Shown here: one piece after another, positions 59,802 through 64,000 of the stretch
Numbering within the stretch: the stretch's first letter is position 1
How the letters are laid out: every line of letters begins with the position of its first letter
Assembly: GCA_903858685.1 (NCBI GenBank)
Contig: CAIOJR010000084.1
Location: 1 to 64,000, forward strand
Reading direction: 5' to 3'
Length of the DNA stretch: 64,000 nt
DNA from: an uncultured Caulobacterales bacterium
GTDB lineage: Bacteria > Pseudomonadota > Alphaproteobacteria > Caulobacterales > Caulobacteraceae
Position numbers and translations under genes: made by a program
The notes under the pieces: model-generated
The model's database searches: none
What the model was told of the DNA's origin: nothing
What the model saw: the letters and a program-made list of their open reading frames with translations, nothing else

Positions 59802-61797
59802 CTGGGCAACTCTGTATCGGCGGCGTTTCGGCCAAGGGCGCCAGATTAGGCCCATGATGACGATAGGTCAGCCCATATCCGGCCTTGAACAGCACCGGCG
59901 CGTCTTTCGACGGACAGGCGCTGGCCAGCCAGTCGAAGGTCGTGGTTCCACGAAAATCAAGGTTGTGACCCGGCTTGGCCTTGGCGGGGCGCTTGAACAA
60001 CAGGTCAGACACTCCGCCGCCCTCGGAGCCCGGCAACCACAGGGCGACAAAGGCTTCAGAGCGGTTGAGCAGGTCGCTGACATAGGCCGTGCGGCCGCTC
60101 TCAAACAGCGTCACGACCGGACGGCCATGCCCGGCGACCGCATTCAGCACGCTCAGGTCTTCTGGATAACGGGCCGTGTGGGACAGGGTTTTTATATCGC
60201 CCAGGGTCTCCGCATAAGGGGTTTCGCCGAGCACGGCGATGACCACGTCATAATCCTCGACCCGAACGTCCTCGCCCGTGGCAGAGTAGCGAACCAGACC
60301 GCCCTGATTGGCCTTGCGAATGGCGGCGAGCACGCTGACGGCGCCGGGGAAATCGGCGTTTGTCGTCTGATCGCCCTGCCATGTCACCGACCAGCCGCCC
60401 GCCTGATTGGCGAGGCTGTCGGCGCTCTTGCCCACGACCAGAATGCGCTTGCCCGATTTCAGGGGCAGGGTGTGGTCATTATTCTTCAACAGGACGAGCG
60501 ACTCCCGCACGGCGCGCCGCGCCAGAGCGCTATTGCGCAGGGCCTCGTCCCGGCCGGCATATTTGCTGGCCGAGGGACGCCGTCCAAACAGACCGGCGCG
60601 CATCTTGACCCGAAGGATCCGCGTCACGGCGTCGTCAATGCGCGAGACGGGAATGGCGCCGTCCTCCACGTCCTTCACCGTCGCCTCCAGCATGGGCTTC
60701 CAGCCTTGAGAGACCATGATCATGTCGATCCCGGCATTGACCGCCTGCGGACAATGGGTCTTGCTGCAGCCCGGCACCTGCCCCACGCCGTCCCAGTCGG
60801 ATATGACCAGTCCGTCGAAGCCCAGTTTCGTCTTGAGCACATCGGTCAGCAGGTCGCGGCTGCCATGCATCTTGCCGTAATCCACGCCCTCGGCCTTGTC
60901 GTTCCAGCTATTGAACGAGGCCATCACTGTCAGGGCGCCGGCTTCCAGCCCGCCAATATAGCCCTGCTCGTGAATCTTGATCATGTCCTCCTTGGTCGCG
61001 GTATTGACGCCTTCATTCTTGCCAGCGTCCGTGCCGCCGTCGCCGAAGAAGTGCTTGACCGTGGCGATCACGTCGCCATGGCCGGACGGGTCGTCCTGCA
61101 GGCCGAACACATAGGCCCTGGCATAGGCGCGCACCTGGGCCGGATCCGAAGAAAAGCTCTCATAGGTGCGGCCCCACCGCTGGTCCTGAACCACCGCCAC
61201 GGTCGGTGCAAAGGCCCAGTTGACGCCCGTCGCACGCACCGCCTTGCCCACCGCCGCGCCGATCTTGCGCACCAGTTCTACATCATGCGCCGCACCCAGG
61301 CCGATATTGTGGGGATAGAGGGTCGCGCCGCGCACATTGTTGTGCCCGTGAACCGCGTCTGTTCCCCACAGGGGCGGGATCTTGTCAGGCGCATCCGACT
61401 GCATCGCGGCGTCATAATAGGCGTCGGACAGGCGAAGCCATTCTGCCGCACTGGCCTCGCGGCGGCCATAGGGCCACGATCCGCCGCCGTTCAGGATCGA
61501 GCCGAGATAGTAGGTGCGCAGATCGTCCGGCGTCGCGACCTTGATCTCGGTCTGGATCATCTGGCCGACCTTCTGGCGCAGGGACATATGGGCCACCATC
61601 GCGGCGATGCGCGCCTCGGTCGCCGCATCCAGAGGCCGGGCCGGCTTCAGGACCGGCCAGTCAACGGCTGGAGACTGGGCGGGGTGCGCCTGATCCGCAG
61701 CCGGGTCCACAGCGCCCGCCGACGCCGACACAGCAAGAACACCCGCGGCCATCCCTGACGCCAAGATAAGGGAACGGCCTGCATGCAGAAGACGCAT
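59788..61797 (-). CDS. GH3-family beta-glucosidase, secreted
   Basis: 669 aa with a signal peptide (about 1-29). The GH3 N-terminal barrel has GTDAVHGHNNV, KHFFGDGGTDAG and nucleophile Asp334 in VISDWDG. The C-terminal alpha/beta domain has RAVRESLVLLKN and later ALWLPGSEGGGVSDLLF. Likely an exo-acting beta-glucosidase in the periplasm, releasing glucose from oligosaccharides made by the GH30 enzyme. Second gene of the operon, behind the TonB receptor. Confidence 0.93.
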   Translation of the reverse strand: MRLLHAGRSLILASGMAAGVLAVSASAGAVDPAADQAHPAQSPAVDWPVLKPARPLDAATEARIAAMVAHMSLRQKVGQMIQTEIKVATPDDLRTYYLGSILNGGGSWPYGRREASAAEWLRLSDAYYDAAMQSDAPDKIPPLWGTDAVHGHNNVRGATLYPHNIGLGAAHDVELVRKIGAAVGKAVRATGVNWAFAPTVAVVQDQRWGRTYESFSSDPAQVRAYARAYVFGLQDDPSGHGDVIATVKHFFGDGGTDAGKNEGVNTATKEDMIKIHEQGYIGGLEAGALTVMASFNSWNDKAEGVDYGKMHGSRDLLTDVLKTKLGFDGLVISDWDGVGQVPGCSKTHCPQAVNAGIDMIMVSQGWKPMLEATVKDVEDGAIPVSRIDDAVTRILRVKMRAGLFGRRPSASKYAGRDEALRNSALARRAVRESLVLLKNNDHTLPLKSGKRILVVGKSADSLANQAGGWSVTWQGDQTTNADFPGAVSVLAAIRKANQGGLVRYSATGEDVRVEDYDVVIAVLGETPYAETLGDIKTLSHTARYPEDLSVLNAVAGHGRPVVTLFESGRTAYVSDLLNRSEAFVALWLPGSEGGGVSDLLFKRPAKAKPGHNLDFRGTTTFDWLASACPSKDAPVLFKAGYGLTYRHHGPNLAPLAETPPIQSCPDAAK

Positions 61798-61843
61798 TTG
61801 AACTCCTTCGCCGCCCGGGCAGGACGTACGATTTGGATAAGGA

Positions 61844-61879
61844 GGCGGGAGGGACTGAGGGGAAAAAGCCCCTCCCGCC
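61844..61879 (-). terminator. Hairpin between the TonB receptor and GH3 genes, with an alternative fold
   Basis: GGCGGGAGGG (61844-61853) pairs with CCCTCCCGCC (61870-61879). A shorter hairpin GAGGGG-aaaaag-CCCCTC (61857-61874) uses part of the same right arm, so the two structures exclude each other. No long T-run follows on the minus strand. It may reduce read-through into the enzyme genes or stabilise the receptor message. Confidence 0.55.
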
Positions 61880-61927
61880 AGCAGATATGACAGAGATCGC
61901 CGCGGCTGCTATTGCGGCGCGCCCAGA

Positions 61928-64000
61928 TCACATCTTGTAGTTGACGCCGAACATGATCACCCGGCCATAGGTCTCATAATACTTGGTCTGGGTTGGATTG
62001 GCGCTGACTGTATTGCCCTGGTAGACGCGGTAGGGCTCGTTATTCAGGTTGTAGCCCTGCAGCAACAGGGTCAGGCCCTTCAGACGGCCTTCCGGGAACT
62101 CGTAGCTCGCCTGTGCGTCAACCGTACGAGTGGCTGCGATCTGGATCGGACCGGTGAAGGTGAACAGACCCTCGCCCTGTCCGCGATAGGAGTCGCGGTA
62201 GCGCTCACTGACCCGCAACGAAAACCCGTTCTTCTCGTAATAGACGGTTCCTGTCGCCGTCGAACCGGAGAAGCCTTCCAACGGCGTGCCGCTGGTGTCT
62301 GTCGGGCCATTTTCCTTGATCGTCGTCCAGCTGCGGGTCACGGCGCCGGTGACGCCGAACCCGTCCAGAAGCTTCACGAACGTACCGGCGCCGAGGTTGC
62401 CGCTCAGTTCGATACCTTCAACCTTGCCGCCCTGGCCGTTCACAGGGGCCGTATATTGGCCGATCGTGCCATAGGCCGGATCGACGGCGATACCGCTCAG
62501 ATTGGCATAGCCATTGAAGTTATAGTTGTTGTTGACCGAGGTGTAGATGTAGCTGGCCAGCTTCTTGGTGAAGAAGGCGGCGGATACATAGGTTTCCTTG
62601 GAGAAGTACTTTTCGTAGGTCAGGTCGAACGCATTGGCGAGCCACGGCCGAAGGTTCGGGTTGCCGCCGCTGCCGCCCCAGCGCCCCAGTGCGGCCGTGG
62701 GAGACGCCCCATTGGGCAATGACACTCCGGCCGACGAATTGGCCCGGAGATCGGACAGGGCGGGACGGGACATTTCCCGCGCCGCGCCAAAGCGGATCAC
62801 CTGCTGAGCCGGCAAATCCCATCTCAGGTTCAGGTTTGGCAGGAATTCGGCATAGCTGACGGACTTCGAATAGGGCGCAAATTGCAGCGCCGCCCCGCCG
62901 CCTGGATCACGGGTGGTGAAGCCCTGGGAATGCTGGGTCGCATCGACATATTGGAACCCGACATTGCCCTGAAGTGGATAGCTCAGCAGCTGGGTGTTGA
63001 TGTCCGCCTTGCCATAGAAGGTCGCCAGGTTCTCGCGAACCTCCCATTCATGGTCGTATTGATTGGTGTCGTTGATGGCGACCTGATCGTAATTCGAAAG
63101 CGCCGCTGACTGATTGTAACCGATCAGGTTGCCCCAACCGCCAAAGTTCAGATTGGTCGGCCCTGTGACAAGCGCGGCCGGAAGCAGGGTCTGGAAGCCC
63201 GAATTGTAGCTGCCGCTGGCGCGAGAGCCCTTCAGGAATAAATTATAGTCCGCTTCTGCGTGACGCTTGGTGCGCTCCGAATAGTCGAAGCCGAGATAGC
63301 CCTTGCTGAAAATCCCGCCAAGATCATGGACGCCGCTCAACTTGGCTTCCGCCACAGTGTCCTTCGTCGATGGATCGTGGACCGTGCCGTCATGTCCCCA
63401 GCCCCCCCAGGGCGCCGGATCGCCAAGATAGATCTGCGAGGCGTTGGCGTAGTTCAGACCCGGATTGAAGCTGGGTTGCCCGCCATTGGTCAGACCGGAA
63501 TAGGTCAGATTTATGCCCTGGCGATTGGCGCCATAGGAGGCGTACTGCTCCATGGTCTGCTCGACACGCTCGGCCGACGAATAGCTGAGATCGGCGCCAA
63601 TGCGCCAGGCGTCCACGTCCCACGTGTTGCGGGAAATATAGGAGAAGAGCGTATCGTCGCGCTTGTTGTAGTTGCTCAGAATGATCGGCACGACGCCTTG
63701 AATTACGCCGCCCGTATTGATCAGCGACCCGTCGATGGTCGCAAAGGTCGTGTTCAGGTTCGGTCCGGTATTGTCGGTATAGAGATAGCCTTCAACGCCG
63801 TGATTGGTTTCGGTCTGCTTGTACTTGGAATAGTAGAAGTCGTTGGTGCTGTGGAAATTGGCGTTGGGGCGAAACTCCAGCGTGCCCATCGCGCTATCGC
63901 GGGTCTGATCGCGCGAATAGGCGTAGATTTCCCAGCCGCTCAAGACCTGGGCGTTGGCGTCGGCGGCGGGCATGGCGCCGCTTTGTCCCTGCCACCACCA
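61928..64000 (-). CDS. TonB-dependent receptor, 5' end cut by window edge
   Basis: 690 residues are visible; the plug domain, signal peptide and start lie beyond position 64000. The frame is open through the edge, so the ATG at 63973 is internal. The visible part is an outer-membrane beta-barrel with repeated amphipathic strands, the TLEFRPNANFHSTNDFYYS pattern typical of proteobacterial TonB receptors for sugars, the ARPALSDLRANSS-like region, and a C-terminal strand ending FGVNYKM. It should import the glycan oligosaccharides processed by the GH30 and GH3 enzymes downstream. Confidence 0.92.
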   Translation of the reverse strand, partial: WWWQGQSGAMPAADANAQVLSGWEIYAYSRDQTRDSAMGTLEFRPNANFHSTNDFYYSKYKQTETNHGVEGYLYTDNTGPNLNTTFATIDGSLINTGGVIQGVVPIILSNYNKRDDTLFSYISRNTWDVDAWRIGADLSYSSAERVEQTMEQYASYGANRQGINLTYSGLTNGGQPSFNPGLNYANASQIYLGDPAPWGGWGHDGTVHDPSTKDTVAEAKLSGVHDLGGIFSKGYLGFDYSERTKRHAEADYNLFLKGSRASGSYNSGFQTLLPAALVTGPTNLNFGGWGNLIGYNQSAALSNYDQVAINDTNQYDHEWEVRENLATFYGKADINTQLLSYPLQGNVGFQYVDATQHSQGFTTRDPGGGAALQFAPYSKSVSYAEFLPNLNLRWDLPAQQVIRFGAAREMSRPALSDLRANSSAGVSLPNGASPTAALGRWGGSGGNPNLRPWLANAFDLTYEKYFSKETYVSAAFFTKKLASYIYTSVNNNYNFNGYANLSGIAVDPAYGTIGQYTAPVNGQGGKVEGIELSGNLGAGTFVKLLDGFGVTGAVTRSWTTIKENGPTDTSGTPLEGFSGSTATGTVYYEKNGFSLRVSERYRDSYRGQGEGLFTFTGPIQIAATRTVDAQASYEFPEGRLKGLTLLLQGYNLNNEPYRVYQGNTVSANPTQTKYYETYGRVIMFGVNYKM

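Noticed and set aside
59740-61758. A 672-codon open frame on the plus strand, opposite the GH3 gene
   Set aside because: Antisense of GH3 with low-complexity translation (His/Gly/Arg-rich); GH3 catalytic motifs on the minus strand are unambiguous.
1-64000. CRISPR arrays, insertion sequences, rRNA and tRNA genes
   Set aside because: No regularly spaced repeats, no transposase-like translation with terminal repeats, and no sequence I could fold or recognise as tRNA or rRNA.

Overview
The window reads as chromosome from a high-GC alphaproteobacterium, most likely a member of Caulobacterales (Sphingomonadales is the main alternative). This is inferred from the mix of a large TonB-dependent receptor in a glycan-use operon with a family 'tryptophan halogenase', the DUF1800/DUF1501 secreted pair, a compact chromosomal VirB locus, many Rieske and phytanoyl-CoA-type oxygenases, and overlapping start/stop codons throughout. 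I found no rRNA or tRNA gene, no insertion sequence and no CRISPR array. Both edges cut a gene: an SGNH hydrolase at the left and a TonB-dependent receptor at the right.

Region by region. 0-6.3 kb: a plus-strand group (crotonase, GH20 hexosaminidase, DAPG-hydrolase-like protein, FAD-linked oxidase). The crotonase and DAPG-hydrolase-like genes share a nearly identical promoter-proximal block. 6.5-9.8 kb: a DUF1501 Tat substrate and a DUF1800 lipoprotein. 10.0-17.6 kb: a tightly coupled virB1-2-3-4-6-9-10-11 operon with no virB5, virB7, virB8 or virD4. 17.9-19.2 kb: an operator palindrome, a 40-codon leader ORF, a TetR regulator and a DUF4188 gene. 19.2-22.2 kb: a Rieske oxygenase divergent from a DUF3237 gene and a tandem-HxlR regulator. 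22.2-25.1 kb: an acetyltransferase and a hybrid histidine kinase. 25.1-30.0 kb: a five-gene minus-strand catabolic operon (Rieske oxygenase, PhyH, TetR, DhlA-like haloalkane dehalogenase, second PhyH). 30.3-36.2 kb: a nitroreductase, then the DabAB inorganic-carbon pump with a divergent LysR regulator. 36.2-46 kb: chemoreceptor, MFS permease, EAL phosphodiesterase, two alpha/beta hydrolases (one lacking its nucleophile), a VOC protein and a divergent pair of DUF4386 membrane proteins. 46-53.9 kb: small secreted and membrane proteins, arsR-aqpS-arsC, an isochorismatase-fold hydrolase, an Hsp70-like ATPase, a lone CheB, a SOUL protein and a DUF1801 protein. 54.0-56.8 kb: an FNR/FixK-type promoter driving a 2Fe-2S ferredoxin and a diiron protein, followed by a PAS-only protein. 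56.9-64 kb: a minus-strand glycan operon (TonB receptor, GH3, halogenase-family flavoprotein, GH30).

The genes form several metabolic modules rather than one system. The most distinctive are the haloalkane dehalogenase/oxygenase operon, the halogenase inside a beta-glucan-type utilisation operon, the FNR-box-controlled ferredoxin/diiron pair, and the reduced VirB operon. Start codons were chosen from ribosome-binding sites and gene overlaps, so several differ from the longest possible reading frame. All functions are assigned by recognising motifs and families by eye; no database search was run.
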